The notes: generated from the sequence alone by a model not told the origin. Positions 1-9,192 are shown, counted from the first letter of the stretch. The stretch is DNA of 16,627 nucleotides from Limnoraphis robusta CS-951 (GCF_000972705.2 NZ_LATL02000316.1:1-16627), one strand, 5' to 3'. A program made the numbers and translations.

Positions 1-31
1 GGGGGATTTAGGGGGATTTAGGGAGATATTT
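1..31. repeat. Tandem G-rich decamer repeat
   Basis: The window opens with two exact copies of the decamer GGGGGATTTA followed by a degenerate third (GGGAGATATT, then TA). The array may continue upstream of the window. Similar G5ATTTA-type strings are common in intergenic DNA of filamentous cyanobacteria. No coding signal is seen in 1-116, and no recognisable promoter for the downstream methyltransferase. Confidence 0.6.
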
Positions 32-116
32 AAGGAAGATTGATCATCTGTAGCATTTTTTCAGTATTTCATATAAAATCGGGTGAATTAACTCAATCAA
101 CCTTCAAATAAACTCA

Positions 117-929
117 ATGCGTGTTGAACCTTGTTGTCAGGCTTTGTTGAAGAATATTATACCTGAAATAGATCCAAGTCGAGAAGGATTTTGTTTGGAT
201 ATTGGAGTGGGAACTTTTGCTTTTTACTGTGAGTTGTTTGCCCGTTTGAATTATGCTACTGTTGCGGTTGAACCAGTGCCTGTAGCCAAGCTGTATAAAC
301 TCTGTAAACAGCATAATATTACTTTAGTTGAGAGTTGTTTGTCCGATAAAAATGGGACTCAAACTCTGTATATGGGTCAATTTGCCAAGCTGATTAATTC
401 AAATTTTAATTCACTCTCTCCAAGCTGGTTCGGTTCTTCCAAAACAGCGCGAGAAGTTCCGACTATTGATTTATTAGGACTTTTGGAAAGAATCAAAGCT
501 GAAAAAATTACCTGTTTTAAGATTGATGTAGAAGGTTGGGAATCTGTTATTATTAAACAATTTTTGAACTTACCTGAACATCAACGGCCCAAGGTTGTTA
601 TGTTTGAATATGGAGGCGGGGCTAGTCGTTTAAGTGGCGAAAAAGGTTGGTCTCCTAAGTTTTTAGAGGCGACAATGAGTTGTCTAAAAACTTTAAAAAA
701 ATCGGGCTATAGCTTCAGTATTATGATTGATTATGCGTCTAATACGAAAGCAAAAGTATTTGATTTGCAATCCCTATCCCTAGAGGATAACACCCTCTTT
801 TATTCCAACGCCATCTATGGAAATATCATTAGTTTTTACAACTGTGTCTACTCAGAATCATCTGTTACTCAGATTTGTCAACCCTATGAGAGTAGTTTAA
901 GCAGTTGGTTCGTTGAAAGATTTCTCTAA
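117..929 (+). CDS. FkbM-family SAM-dependent methyltransferase
   Basis: A 270-residue protein with the Rossmann-type methyltransferase layout. Motif I is DIGVGTF at residues 28-34. The acidic residue ending strand 2, which usually contacts the SAM ribose, is in VEP at 51-53. The FkbM hallmark KIDVEGWE is at 135-142. Family members methylate hydroxyl groups of sugars, glycolipids or secondary metabolites; the substrate here cannot be read from sequence. There is no signal peptide or membrane segment, so it should be cytosolic. The ATG at 117 lies about 27 codons before motif I, a normal distance. No good Shine-Dalgarno sequence precedes it, which is common in cyanobacteria. No glycosyltransferase neighbour is in the window, so a role in a surface-polysaccharide cluster can be neither supported nor excluded; upstream context is cut off. 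Confidence 0.85.
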   Translation: MRVEPCCQALLKNIIPEIDPSREGFCLDIGVGTFAFYCELFARLNYATVAVEPVPVAKLYKLCKQHNITLVESCLSDKNGTQTLYMGQFAKLINSNFNSLSPSWFGSSKTAREVPTIDLLGLLERIKAEKITCFKIDVEGWESVIIKQFLNLPEHQRPKVVMFEYGGGASRLSGEKGWSPKFLEATMSCLKTLKKSGYSFSIMIDYASNTKAKVFDLQSLSLEDNTLFYSNAIYGNIISFYNCVYSESSVTQICQPYESSLSSWFVERFL

Positions 930-1198
930 TTCTATTAATCTCATGTTGGCGAGAGATGAATTGAATTAACCCTCTGAAAGCCTGACTAGAACCTTCTGAT
1001 CAATACAGAGTCTATAAAATTTGCACCCGGATATGAAACCGGGTTTCTGACAACTGCCTTTAGCTTATAGGCAATATTTTTCGTTATCGAAACCCGGTTT
1101 CTCAGGTTTTGTTGAGATTGGTGGAAAATGTTAGTTTTTCCTAACTCTCTCCAAAAATTATCAGGATAGGATAGGGAGAGGTACTCCTCTGTTGAGAA
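930..1198. repeat. Spacer with nested palindromic repeat (1035-1101)
   Basis: This 269-base spacer holds no gene. GAAACCGGGTTTC at 1035-1047 and GAAACCCGGTTTC at 1089-1101 are exact reverse complements, and each is itself nearly palindromic. Between them sits a smaller hairpin (TGCCT...AGGCA, about 1055-1073). A degenerate relative of the arm (AACCGGGTTTT) recurs near 16270. The arrangement resembles a small non-autonomous palindromic element of the kind scattered through cyanobacterial genomes. It could also act as a transcription barrier between the methyltransferase and kinase genes, but no U-tract follows immediately. Confidence 0.55.
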
Positions 1199-4100
1199 AT
1201 GCTTTGCTGTATGGTGATCAAACGCTTCAGCCAGTGGTTAGCAAAAGTCAGTGTGATTCCGCTTCGCACTGTATTAATTGTACCTGTTGTACTCCAAATT
1301 ATGGGTGCAGTAGGAATTGTTGGTTATTTATCCTACCGTAGTGGACAGAATGCTGTAGAAGAACTAACAAACCAATTGATGCTGGAAATCGGTGATAAGA
1401 TTACTCAAAGTCTCAATAATTATCTACATACACCCGATGAGATTACCGAAATTAATGCTAAATTAATCGGTTTAGGTCTGTTAGACTGGCAGAATAAATC
1501 GCAATTGGAAGATTACTTTGTCGAACAAATTAACACGTTTGATCAGGTCAGTTCAGTCTATATTGCGACTGAAGAAAAAGACTTTCTTGTTATTGCTAAA
1601 CCTCAATCTGAATCTTTGGTGATTCGATTGGTGATTCGCGAGTGGAATCCCCGCACAGGTGATCTGGAAAATTATGTTGCTGATCAGCAAGGAAATCGCC
1701 TCTATTTACGGGATACTATTCCCAATTATGATCCTCATAATGATCCACCCACTCAGCCTTGGTATGCAATCGCCAAATCTGCAAAAAATGGCACTTGGCG
1801 AATGGTTGTTTCAGGTGTTAAAAAAGAAGAATTAATTTTAGTTATGGTTCGATCTTTACCCTTCTATGATTCACAAGGTAATCTTCAAGGGGTTCTGGGT
1901 GCAACGGTTTTTTTAGATAAAATGGGTGAGTTTCTGCGTCAATTAAAGATCGGCAAAACCGGACAAACATTTATTGTCGATGATCAGGGATTTTTTATTG
2001 CAACTTCAACCGATGAATTGCCCTTTCATCAACCTTATTCTTCTCCTAAACTAGAGACTTTTGATCCTCAAAACTTGAGAGTTTCTCTAGAAGATAGTCA
2101 AAATCCAGTCACGCAAGCAGTCGGGAAATTTCTGTTCAGTCAATTTAGCAGTTTAGATGCCATTCATCAAGCTGTAGACTTACGACTCAAACACCAGAAT
2201 CAAGATTATTATATCCGAGTTATACCCTATTCATTAGATTCTAACTCTAATTGGTTCATTGTCGTGACGATTCCCGTATCCGACTTTATGGGAAGAATTA
2301 AGAATAATGTTCATCGAACAGTGTTGTTGTGTGTAGCCGCTTTTGCGCTTTCAATTTTGATAGCCCAATTAACCACTAAAATAATAATTAAACCCATCAA
2401 TAAATTAAATAAAGCCGCTCAAGAATTAGCTCAAAACCATCTCAGTCTGTCTCTTGAAAAGACGAGGATTAAAGAAGTGAATCAACTCAGTCATGCTTTT
2501 GAACAGATGGCTGATAAACTGAGGGTATCATTTCAAGCCTTAAAATTAAGTGAACAGCGATTTTCTACTTTACTTGATAGTGTTCCGATTGGCATTAGTG
2601 TATTTGATAAAACGGGACAACATATTCTGATCAACCAAGTTGGTGAACAGATTTTAGGACAAGGAATTAAAACGATTCCAGCCGAACGGCTTTCAGAAGT
2701 TTATCAGGTTTATGTTGCGGGTACAAATCAGCTTTATCCCCCGGAAAAATTACCCGAAATTCGAGCTTTAAAAGGGAATACTGTTCACGTTGATGATCTA
2801 GAGATAGAAGTCAATAATCGTCGTATTCCTCTAGAAGTAACATCAATTCCCGTATTCGATGAATTCCGAATTGTGCGTTATTCTATAATAGCATTTCAAG
2901 ACATCACCGAACGTCGGAAAAATGATAAACTTCGCCTTAATTATCAACAACAACTCGAACAGGAAATCACCGAACGAACATTAGCTTTACAAATAAGTGA
3001 AGAACGATTACAGCTTGTGATTGATGCTACACTCGATGGAATTTTGGATTGGGATATTATTAATAATACGGCTTGGTTATCTCCTCAATTTTATAAACTT
3101 CTAGGCTTTGCCGTTACAGAGATTGAACTTGCTCCAGCGACTCTATTTCAGAATCTCATTCATCCCGATGATCGTCATCACTTCCAGCAAATTCTAACAA
3201 ATCATTTAGAGAATAATCATCCTTATATTATAGAGTTGCGAGTTCAACGATCCGATGGTAGTTATGGCTGGTTTCTCTGCAAAGCCCAAGCTTTAAGAAA
3301 TAAAAATGGTGAACCCTATCGTATGCTTGGTTCATGTTCAAATATTAGCGATCGCAAACAAGCAGAAGAATTACTATATCAATCAGAAGCCCGCTATTTG
3401 TCGATTTTAGAGTATCAAACTGAATTCATCACCCGATTTCAACCGGATGGCACTCTGAGTTTTGTTAATGATGCCTATTGCCGCTATTTCGGTGTTTCTA
3501 AGGAGGATCTGCTTGGACATAGTTATCAACCCATTATTTATCCAGAAGACCAACCGATTATTGATGGCTGTCTTGCTTGCCTTTCTCCTCAACAACCCGT
3601 TATAAAAATTGAAAATCGAGTGATTGTCAATGGCACTGTGCGTTGGACGCAATGGACAAACCAAGCGATTTATGACACACAAGGAAATCTGGTGGAATTA
3701 CAGTCTGTTGGTCGTGATATTGATGATCGCAAACAAGCTGAAATCGCCCTACAAAAAACGAACCAACAACTACAAGCTTTTTTGGATAATGCACCTGCGG
3801 CGATCCATTTATTTGATGTTGAGGAGCGTTATCTGCGGGTGAATCGAGCCTTTGCTAACCTGTTTAATTTATCTGAAGAACAAATCGTCGGCAAAAGGTT
3901 TGCGGATTTCTTTACGGAAGAGGTTATTAACATCTTTAGAACTCGGATAAACCAACTTATTGAGATCGGTCAACCCGTGACAGTAGAAGACGAACTGTTA
4001 ATTAATGGCGACCTCAAAACCTTTGAATCTATTCTCTTTCCCGTGATAGATGAAGGCGGTAGACTCAGAGAAATTTGGGCGATTGCGACCGATATTAGCG

Positions 4101-6298
4101 AGCGCAAACAAGCAGAAATTGAACTGCGTAAAAGTCGGGATTTACGAGATGCGATTTTCCATGAATCTGCGGATGCACTCTTTTTAGTTGATTCTGAGAG
4201 TCTCTTGACAATTGACTGTAACCGTCGTGCAGTTGAACTGTTTGAAGCCAAAAATAGAGAAGAATTAATCGGGATTGAAGGTCATATCTTACAAAAACGG
4301 CAATTTACTCCCCAAGAAGTTCAAAACAGTCGGGAGGCTGTTGATCAAAAAGGTTTTTGGGATTTAGAAATTGAATATTTAACTAAACAAGGACGTTCTT
4401 TTTGGGGGAATTTAGCGGCTCGAAAAATTTATATTGATGGTCAACTCTTTCACTTGGTGCGAGTCACAGATATTAGCGATCGCAAGCTTGCTGAACAAGC
4501 TCTCCGTCAAAGTGAAAAACAATTGCGGTTATTAGCGGATGCTTTACCTGTGTTTATTTCCTATGCTGATTCTGAGGAACGCTATCAGTTTGTTAATAAA
4601 AAATACGAAGAACAGTTTGGATTAAATCGGGAAGAAATTTGTGGTAAAACGACCCGTGAAGTCATTGGAGACATCAATTATCATCTAATTCGTGGATCTA
4701 TTGAGCAAGCTTTAATGGGAGAATCCGTCAGTTATGAAGTGCAATTTCAGAATTTAGCTGATTTAGGAGAGCACTATCTTTCAGTGATGCTGATTCCGAA
4801 TTTTGATGAATCTTTTGGAGTTCAAGGATATTATAGCTTAATTATCGATATTAGCGATCGCAAACAGATTGAACTACAACTACAAAAAGCCAAAGAAGCC
4901 GCCGAAGCCGCTAGCCAAGCCAAAGGGACATTTATTGCCAATATGAGTCACGAATTGCGATCGCCACTTAATGCGATTTTAGGCTTTGCTCGAATCTTGA
5001 AAAATGACTCCAAACTCTCATCCTATCAACGCAAGAACGCTGATATAATTTATCGCAGTGGAGAGCATCTCTTGAACCTGATTAATCAAGTTCTAGATTT
5101 AGCGAAAATCGAGGCAAACCGAACAACTCTCGACCTAACAGATTTTCATTTCGATGCTCTGCTTGATGATATTTATAATATGTTCTCTCTCAAGACTGAA
5201 AGTCAAGGACTGAATCTCAATATACAGAAAGCTTCTGATGTTCCAAGCTACATTTGTACCGATGAAATGAAACTCCGTCAAGTTTTAATTAATCTGTTGA
5301 GTAATGCTGTAAAATTTACAAAACAAGGATCTATTACTCTGCGAGTTTTTGTAGCATCCGAAAGTTCTGATCCTGTGATGTTAAATTTTGAAGTAGAAGA
5401 TACAGGGGCTGGCATTGCACCCGAAGAACAAACTCATCTATTTGAAGCATTTAATCAAACAGAAGCCGGACGAAAAATTCAACATGGAACTGGACTGGGT
5501 TTAACTATCTGTCGAGAATTTGTGCAGTTAATGGGGGGTAAGATAAGCCTAGACAGTCAACAGAATGTCGGGAGTATATTTAGATTTAATATTGCTGCTA
5601 AAACCCTTAAATTACCTTCAAAAACATCGCCTTTGAAAATCGATAAAATTATCGGTTTAGCACCCGAACAACCTGCTTACCGCCTGTTAGTTGTTGATGA
5701 TAATTCGGCTAACCGTCGATTATTAGTTCAACTCCTCACCCCTCTAGGGTTTGCTGTACAAGAAGCCGAAAACGGGGCTGAAGCGATTACCCTTTGGCAA
5801 CAATGGCAGCCTGATTTAATCTGGATGGACTTACGAATGCCTGTATTAGATGGTTATCAAGCAACAAGACAAATTCGCCAGCAAGAACAGTTTCAAAATG
5901 TAACAAATTCAGTTATAATTATTGCAATCTCTGCCAATCAATTGCCAGAAGATCACCAAACCCTCGGCTTTAATCACTTTATCCATAAACCCTTTGAAGA
6001 GTTAGAAATCTTTACAGCCCTACAGCAGCATTTAGGGGTGCAATACAGCTATGCTGAAAGTATCTCAGAACAATGTGAAATAGCTGTCAACACAGATGGT
6101 TGGCAAACTGTTGCCAATTTACCTGATCACCTCCTGAAAAAACTTGAGGACGCCCTAATACTCGGCGATCCCCAGATTATTCAGCAAACAATCCAGTCAC
6201 TAAATAACCCCAATAATCATCTAGCTGAGACTCTAACCTTATGGGCTGATCGGTTTGAGTACAGCCGGATACTAGATTTAATTCGTTCAGTTCGTTAA
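1199..6298 (+). CDS. Membrane hybrid histidine kinase (dCache-HAMP-PAS x6-HisKA-HATPase-REC)
   Basis: A 1,699-residue sensor kinase. A first membrane segment (about 21-46) and a second (about 373-397) enclose a periplasmic sensor of dCache type (about 50-365). HAMP follows (about 398-450), then a PAS domain (455-569), a short coiled coil (578-605), and five more PAS/PAC units (about 604-717, 730-843, 857-967, 980-1094, 1107-1220), each ending in an (I)(S/D)(D/E)RK-type PAC motif. HisKA has the phospho-acceptor His1251 in SHELRSPLN. HATPase_c shows the N box (1365-1373, N1369), G1 DTGAGI at 1401 and G2 GTGLGL at 1430. The receiver has acidic residues D1500/D1501, phospho-Asp D1544 and K1597, so all key residues are intact. 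The last ~65 residues are a helical tail of unknown role; no convincing HPt histidine is seen. The ATG at 1199 is used; an in-frame ATG at 1211 is equally possible. A diguanylate cyclase gene follows after 14 bases and is the probable phosphotransfer partner. The ligand is unknown. Confidence 0.93.
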   Translation: MLCCMVIKRFSQWLAKVSVIPLRTVLIVPVVLQIMGAVGIVGYLSYRSGQNAVEELTNQLMLEIGDKITQSLNNYLHTPDEITEINAKLIGLGLLDWQNKSQLEDYFVEQINTFDQVSSVYIATEEKDFLVIAKPQSESLVIRLVIREWNPRTGDLENYVADQQGNRLYLRDTIPNYDPHNDPPTQPWYAIAKSAKNGTWRMVVSGVKKEELILVMVRSLPFYDSQGNLQGVLGATVFLDKMGEFLRQLKIGKTGQTFIVDDQGFFIATSTDELPFHQPYSSPKLETFDPQNLRVSLEDSQNPVTQAVGKFLFSQFSSLDAIHQAVDLRLKHQNQDYYIRVIPYSLDSNSNWFIVVTIPVSDFMGRIKNNVHRTVLLCVAAFALSILIAQLTTKIIIKPINKLNKAAQELAQNHLSLSLEKTRIKEVNQLSHAFEQMADKLRVSFQALKLSEQRFSTLLDSVPIGISVFDKTGQHILINQVGEQILGQGIKTIPAERLSEVYQVYVAGTNQLYPPEKLPEIRALKGNTVHVDDLEIEVNNRRIPLEVTSIPVFDEFRIVRYSIIAFQDITERRKNDKLRLNYQQQLEQEITERTLALQISEERLQLVIDATLDGILDWDIINNTAWLSPQFYKLLGFAVTEIELAPATLFQNLIHPDDRHHFQQILTNHLENNHPYIIELRVQRSDGSYGWFLCKAQALRNKNGEPYRMLGSCSNISDRKQAEELLYQSEARYLSILEYQTEFITRFQPDGTLSFVNDAYCRYFGVSKEDLLGHSYQPIIYPEDQPIIDGCLACLSPQQPVIKIENRVIVNGTVRWTQWTNQAIYDTQGNLVELQSVGRDIDDRKQAEIALQKTNQQLQAFLDNAPAAIHLFDVEERYLRVNRAFANLFNLSEEQIVGKRFADFFTEEVINIFRTRINQLIEIGQPVTVEDELLINGDLKTFESILFPVIDEGGRLREIWAIATDISERKQAEIELRKSRDLRDAIFHESADALFLVDSESLLTIDCNRRAVELFEAKNREELIGIEGHILQKRQFTPQEVQNSREAVDQKGFWDLEIEYLTKQGRSFWGNLAARKIYIDGQLFHLVRVTDISDRKLAEQALRQSEKQLRLLADALPVFISYADSEERYQFVNKKYEEQFGLNREEICGKTTREVIGDINYHLIRGSIEQALMGESVSYEVQFQNLADLGEHYLSVMLIPNFDESFGVQGYYSLIIDISDRKQIELQLQKAKEAAEAASQAKGTFIANMSHELRSPLNAILGFARILKNDSKLSSYQRKNADIIYRSGEHLLNLINQVLDLAKIEANRTTLDLTDFHFDALLDDIYNMFSLKTESQGLNLNIQKASDVPSYICTDEMKLRQVLINLLSNAVKFTKQGSITLRVFVASESSDPVMLNFEVEDTGAGIAPEEQTHLFEAFNQTEAGRKIQHGTGLGLTICREFVQLMGGKISLDSQQNVGSIFRFNIAAKTLKLPSKTSPLKIDKIIGLAPEQPAYRLLVVDDNSANRRLLVQLLTPLGFAVQEAENGAEAITLWQQWQPDLIWMDLRMPVLDGYQATRQIRQQEQFQNVTNSVIIIAISANQLPEDHQTLGFNHFIHKPFEELEIFTALQQHLGVQYSYAESISEQCEIAVNTDGWQTVANLPDHLLKKLEDALILGDPQIIQQTIQSLNNPNNHLAETLTLWADRFEYSRILDLIRSVR

Positions 6299-6312
6299 GA
6301 AATAGAAGTATT

Positions 6313-8430
6313 ATGTCTCCAATTCATGATATTCTGATTGTAGATGATAGTCCGGCTGACTTAAACTTATTAATAAACATCTTGTCAACAACAGGATACC
6401 GTACCCGCATCGCACCCACAGGAAAGCTCGCTATTCAATCGGCTTTAGCGCATCCGCCTGATTTGATTATGCTGGATATCAAACTTCCTGATCTCGATGG
6501 ATACACCGTTTGTCAGCAGCTCAAATTAGACGAGAACACTTTTCACATTCCGATTATTTTTTTGAGTGCGCTTGATAGAGTATTAGATAAAGTTAAAGCC
6601 TTTGAAGTTGGGGGTGCAGACTATATTACTAAACCCTATGAATCAGAGGAAGTTTTAGCGAGAATAAAGCTTCATCTGGCTCATCAACGACTCCTGCAAC
6701 AACTCGAAGCCCAAAACCGACAATTACGACAGCAAGAAGAACGTTGGCAATTATTACTTCAAGGAACAGGAGACGGTATTTTTGACTGGAATGTACAAAC
6801 AGGCGATGTGTTCATGTCAACCCAGCTCAAACAAATGCTGGGTTATACCGATGAGGAGATAGAAAATCGCTTTGAAAGTTTTAAATATCTTCTTCATCCT
6901 GATGATAAAGATCAGGTTTTAATGACTCTTGAGCATTATTTTAAACACCAAACTCCTGATTATCAAATTGAATATCGTTTACGCTGCAAAGATAATAGTT
7001 ATAAATGGATTTTGGCACGGGGACAAGCCATTTGGACTGAAGATGCTACTCCTCTGCGGATGATCGGCTTTCATCAAGATATCAGCGATCGCAAAAATAA
7101 TGAACTGATTCGTCAACAAATTTCTGATGATTTGCGCCGCAACGAACAGAAATTTAGAGGCGCATTTGATACGATCACCGCCGGAATGTGTTTAGTCTCT
7201 TTATTTGGGCAATTGCTCGATGTAAACATTGCCCTGGCTAAAATGTTGGGATATTCTCAGACTGAACTACTATCACTCCAACTCGCTGATTTGATTCATC
7301 CTGATGATCAAGGCATCGATCATCAGTTGACAAGGCAAATGTTTGCCCGAGAAATTCCCGGCTATCAGATTGAGAAGCGATTTGTTACCAAAACGGGAGA
7401 ACTGATTTGGGGCGTGATGAATATTTCACTGATGTATGATACTCAAAAATCCCCTCATTATCTGATTGTTCAGATTGTTAATATTAGCGATCGCAAACGA
7501 ATTGAAGAAGCCCTCTGTCAAAGTGCAGCTACTCAACGAGCAATTTTAAAAGCAATTCCTGATTTGTTGATCCGTCTGGATCGATACGGAATCTGTATTA
7601 GTATTAGTTTTAGCGAAAACATCCGAGAACATCGTTCAGTGCCATACCAGATGTGGAAATCGATCTACAAAACCTTACCTTGTCCTCTGGCTCATCAACA
7701 AATGCGGTCTGTTCGCCAAGCGTTAAAAACAGGTGAACGGCAAATTTATGAACAAGTGATCAAAGTCAATGGAGAACTGTGCTATGAAGAAATTCGGATT
7801 GTTAAACTCAATGATGATGAAGTGTTGATGATGATTCGGGATATTAGCGAACAGCAAGCTGCACTTCGTGATCGCATTCGAGCTGAAAAAGAGTTACAAG
7901 AGGCTAATAAAACCTTAGAACTGTTAGCCCATACAGATGGCTTAACTCAAATTGCGAACCGTCGTTATTTTGATGATTATCTCCTGAAAGAATGGCTCCG
8001 TTTAGCACGGGAACAACTACCTTTATCGCTAATTTTATTAGACATCGATCACTTCAAAGCTTATAATGATTACTATGGGCATCAAGCAGGTGATCAATGT
8101 TTAATTTCAATTGCTCAAGCGATTAAAAGAACTATAAAACGTCCAGCCGATTTAGTCGCCCGTTATGGCGGTGAAGAATTTGTGATTGTTTTACCCATGA
8201 CGAACCGAGAAGGGGCGATTATTGTTGCTCAACAGATTCAGCAGAGCATTCATGATCTTGCTATTTTTCATCAAAAGTCTGAAGTGAGTAATATTGTGAC
8301 CATCAGCATGGGAATTAGCAGCACAATTCCCGATTATCAAGCTCAACCTGATGTGTTAATTGCTCAAGCGGACAAACTACTCTACACTGCCAAACAACAG
8401 GGACGTAATCAGTATGTTGTCTATACTTGA
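6313..8430 (+). CDS. Response-regulator diguanylate cyclase (REC-PAS-PAS-PAS-GGDEF)
   Basis: A 705-residue cytosolic protein predicted to make c-di-GMP from two GTP. It begins with a receiver (about 5-120; phospho-Asp D55 in MLDIKLPD, K107 in TKPYE). A coiled coil (125-145) leads to three PAS units (about 142-260, 278-392, 405-514); the first two end in ISDRK. The GGDEF domain (about 536-704) has DGLTQIANRR at its start, the metal-site segment LLDIDHFKAYND and the active-site variant GGEEF at 619-623. An RxxD product-inhibition site (R610-D613) lies exactly five residues before it, so feedback control is likely. No EAL or HD-GYP domain is present. The gene starts 14 bases after the hybrid kinase and is very probably co-transcribed, placing the receiver under that kinase. 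It ends 38 bases from a convergent gene. Confidence 0.93.
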   Translation: MSPIHDILIVDDSPADLNLLINILSTTGYRTRIAPTGKLAIQSALAHPPDLIMLDIKLPDLDGYTVCQQLKLDENTFHIPIIFLSALDRVLDKVKAFEVGGADYITKPYESEEVLARIKLHLAHQRLLQQLEAQNRQLRQQEERWQLLLQGTGDGIFDWNVQTGDVFMSTQLKQMLGYTDEEIENRFESFKYLLHPDDKDQVLMTLEHYFKHQTPDYQIEYRLRCKDNSYKWILARGQAIWTEDATPLRMIGFHQDISDRKNNELIRQQISDDLRRNEQKFRGAFDTITAGMCLVSLFGQLLDVNIALAKMLGYSQTELLSLQLADLIHPDDQGIDHQLTRQMFAREIPGYQIEKRFVTKTGELIWGVMNISLMYDTQKSPHYLIVQIVNISDRKRIEEALCQSAATQRAILKAIPDLLIRLDRYGICISISFSENIREHRSVPYQMWKSIYKTLPCPLAHQQMRSVRQALKTGERQIYEQVIKVNGELCYEEIRIVKLNDDEVLMMIRDISEQQAALRDRIRAEKELQEANKTLELLAHTDGLTQIANRRYFDDYLLKEWLRLAREQLPLSLILLDIDHFKAYNDYYGHQAGDQCLISIAQAIKRTIKRPADLVARYGGEEFVIVLPMTNREGAIIVAQQIQQSIHDLAIFHQKSEVSNIVTISMGISSTIPDYQAQPDVLIAQADKLLYTAKQQGRNQYVVYT

Positions 8431-8431
8431 T

Positions 8432-8456
8432 AGAAGGCCCCTTCCCTTCTTTAGAT
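8432..8456. terminator. Possible weak terminator between convergent genes
   Basis: AGAAGG at 8432-8437 pairs with CCTTCT at 8445-8450 across a 7-base loop, followed by TTAGATT on the plus strand. It sits in the 38-base gap between the cyclase gene and the convergent cysteine-rich gene, where a terminator is expected. The stem is short and the T-tract poor, so the call is tentative. Confidence 0.3.
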
Positions 8457-8468
8457 TACACTGAAATA

Positions 8469-8798
8469 TTAAACCGCAGCACCAACCGTTGCAATTTTGC
8501 GGTATTCTTCTACGGCTTTTTGACAAATTTCTGCACAGCTTTGACAATGGGAATTATCATGTTTGGAACATTCTTTAGCACAAGCTTCACAAATTTCTGC
8601 ACAAGTTCGACACAGTTGAGCAATAAACTTAGAACCTCGACCCATAAAACCTGCTATCGTCCAGCAAATTTGCGAACAGTCGCGACACAAACGAGCGCAT
8701 TCAGGCATACTTCCAATACATTGATCGGCGCAATGTTCACATTCTAAGGCACATTGAACAGCAATTTCTAGGCTTGATTGATTTATATTTTGAGTCAT
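8469..8798 (-). CDS. Four-helix-bundle cysteine-rich copper-storage-type protein (DUF326/Csp)
   Basis: A 109-residue protein rich in CxxC and CxxxC spacings (ALECEHCADQC, LCRDCSQIC, LCRTCAEICEACAKEC, CQSCAEIC); I count 16 cysteines, all in predicted helices. This is the pattern of the DUF326 family, whose characterised members (Csp1/Csp3) are four-helix bundles that bind many Cu(I) ions inside the bundle. No signal peptide or Tat motif is seen, so it fits the cytosolic Csp3-like type. The chosen ATG (8798) has GGAG nine bases upstream; an in-frame ATG at 8813 would add five residues but has no ribosome-binding site. It stands alone, with no copper exporter or regulator beside it, so a copper-tolerance or copper-buffering role is inferred from family only. 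Confidence 0.88.
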   Translation of the reverse strand: MTQNINQSSLEIAVQCALECEHCADQCIGSMPECARLCRDCSQICWTIAGFMGRGSKFIAQLCRTCAEICEACAKECSKHDNSHCQSCAEICQKAVEEYRKIATVGAAV

Positions 8799-8903
8799 TC
8801 TTTCAATCTCCATCAAAAATTTTTTGCTCTTACTAAGCCCAAGTTACCAAAGTGATAAAATTTTACTCATCTTCCTAAAGACATAAACAGTCACCAGCCT
8901 TGT

Positions 8904-8960
8904 CGGGAGGTGCCTGCGTATTGATGTCTGTCTTTTCAATTACCTTTGTAAACCCGCCCC
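8904..8960. repeat. Degenerate copy of GGGGCGGGT...ACCCGCCCC palindromic element
   Basis: The right end AAACCCGCCCC is well preserved (about 8950-8960) and the left end is eroded (CGGGAGGT). The internal string TATTGATGTC at 8919-8928 also occurs in the copy at 16216-16225. Length (57 bases) matches the copies near 11563 and 16200. It is probably a short non-autonomous repeat. Confidence 0.5.
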
Positions 8961-9192
8961 CCAAACTCACCAGTGTTGTAAGGGCAATGGCCCCTACCAG
9001 TCAGCAGTCACCATCTCCCCACCTCCCCATTGCCTTCAACACCCGAAATTTTGCAATATTCAGTTACAAAACTTGCAGAAAAGAAATATTGTATTTTTTA
9101 GTTAAGCAGTGGTTAACTCGCGACCAAAAGACTATAAATTATATAGCAGTAGCGAACCTCGATCTCAGACGCATTGAGGATAGAACATTGCC

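Noticed and set aside
117..929. Methyltransferase as 5'-truncated by the G-rich repeats
   Set aside because: Motif I begins at residue 28 and the domain is complete, so no truncation needs to be assumed.
3407..4251. Minus-strand and alternative-frame ORFs inside the hybrid kinase
   Set aside because: They lie inside clearly coding PAS domains, lack ribosome-binding sites and have no recognisable content.
5940..6298. Phosphotransfer (HPt) domain at the kinase C-terminus
   Set aside because: No HPt-type H-x-L-K-G motif is visible after the receiver; the tail is only described as helical.
8427..8747. Plus-strand frame of 106 codons overlapping the end of the cyclase gene
   Set aside because: It is antisense to the cysteine-rich protein; its Phe/Thr-rich translation is the mirror of the Cys/Glu codons.
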